This document shows, one piece after another, positions 63,848 through 64,000 of a stretch of DNA of 64,000 nt. Below the pieces are notes generated by a model. The model was given only the letters and a program-made list of their open reading frames with translations. It was not told the origin of the DNA and ran no database searches. Where the stretch lies: NCBI GenBank assembly GCA_901538445.1, contig LR594585.1, positions 2,121,918 to 2,185,917 on the forward strand, written 5' to 3'. The stretch is from Gemmataceae bacterium (GTDB lineage: Bacteria; Planctomycetota; Planctomycetia; Gemmatales; Gemmataceae). Within the stretch, counting starts at the first letter, position 1; the number at the start of each line of letters is the position of its first letter. Position numbers and translations under genes: made by a program.

Positions 63848-64000
63848 TCAGTTCCCCGTTGCCTCGGGTGTAGGAGGCAACGGGGAGACGATGTGGCGGA
63901 CGCTCGCCATCGCTTCTGCGAGTTCCCTTACGGCGTGCTCCAGACGCAGAAAGGACTTGATCCGCAATTCACGGAGGCGGTCGAAGTTCATCGCCCGGGT
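63848..64000 (-). CDS. Possible partial hypothetical protein (right edge)
   Basis: The minus strand is open from the window edge to TGA at 63848-63850. It holds an ATG at 63991 giving 47 residues (MNFDRLRELRIKSFLRLEHA and on), helical in the first 35 residues. Part of the frame passes through the terminator hairpin, so the last residues may be incidental. Too little is seen for a name. Confidence 0.35.
   Translation of the reverse strand, partial: TRAMNFDRLRELRIKSFLRLEHAVRELAEAMASVRHIVSPLPPTPEATGN
63854..63885. terminator. 11-bp hairpin after the methyltransferase-like gene
   Basis: CCCCGTTGCCT pairs perfectly with AGGCAACGGGG around CGGGTGTAGG. It lies 11 bp after the stop of the methyltransferase-like gene. 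It has no T-run, so Rho-independent action is uncertain. Confidence 0.6.

Overview
The window looks like chromosomal DNA of a planctomycete, most probably of the Gemmata group. The base composition is very GC-rich, and the gene families are typical of that phylum: a DUF1501 plus cytochrome/DUF1549/DUF1553 pair, a DUF1559 pseudopilin-like protein, a BBP7 barrel, TIGR03009-like and TIGR03000-like proteins, and an ECF sigma factor next to a Ser/Thr kinase with WD40 repeats. Family names come from recognising the sequences; no search was run.

Layout. 1-9.1 kb: ECF sigma factor and kinase, secreted hydrolase, rpiA, then a gene-poor stretch with two small proteins, half of a tRNA-Lys and the tail of an integrase (a mobile-element scar). 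9-16 kb: lipoproteins, then a minus-strand run of ECF sigma factor, anti-sigma-like protein and three small exported proteins, two of which are low-complexity and share one motif. 16-19 kb: two HTH proteins, the last ~83 codons of a type III restriction subunit, and an ISAs1-type insertion sequence with a frameshift. 19-36 kb: large DUF11 lipoprotein, DUF1501 and DUF1553 proteins, pseudopilin, CNT nucleoside transporter, S9 peptidase, TIGR03009-like protein, dehydrogenase, BBP7 barrel and membrane proteins. 36-44 kb: translation/transcription core (nusA, infB, DUF503, zinc-ribbon protein, rbfA). 44-50 kb: endonuclease III-like protein, double alpha/beta hydrolase, HflC/HflK-like pair, TPR lipoprotein. 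50-58 kb: sigma-70 factor, fused ABC permease, PQQ-like propeller, tadA, lexA, trpD, cobalamin adenosyltransferase. 58-64 kb: lipoprotein, a c-di-AMP (ydaO-type) riboswitch ahead of a KimA-like APC transporter, assimilatory APS reductase with an Rrf2 regulator, and an exported methyltransferase-like protein.

The most unusual feature is the density of long palindromes. More than twenty intergenic hairpins have stems of about 12-39 bp. One class has arms built from degenerate 7-nt units in several unrelated sequence families (GTGGGCA, AAAAGGT, GAGGACA, GAGTGCG and others). They occur between convergent, tandem and divergent genes, fill whole intergenic gaps up to stop and start codons, supply C-terminal codons to some genes, and one lies in frame inside the catalytic domain of the kinase. 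That distribution fits a mobile or copied palindromic element better than ordinary terminators.

Second in interest are the c-di-AMP riboswitch with its transporter, and the likely +1 frameshift (CCC-TGA) in the transposase.
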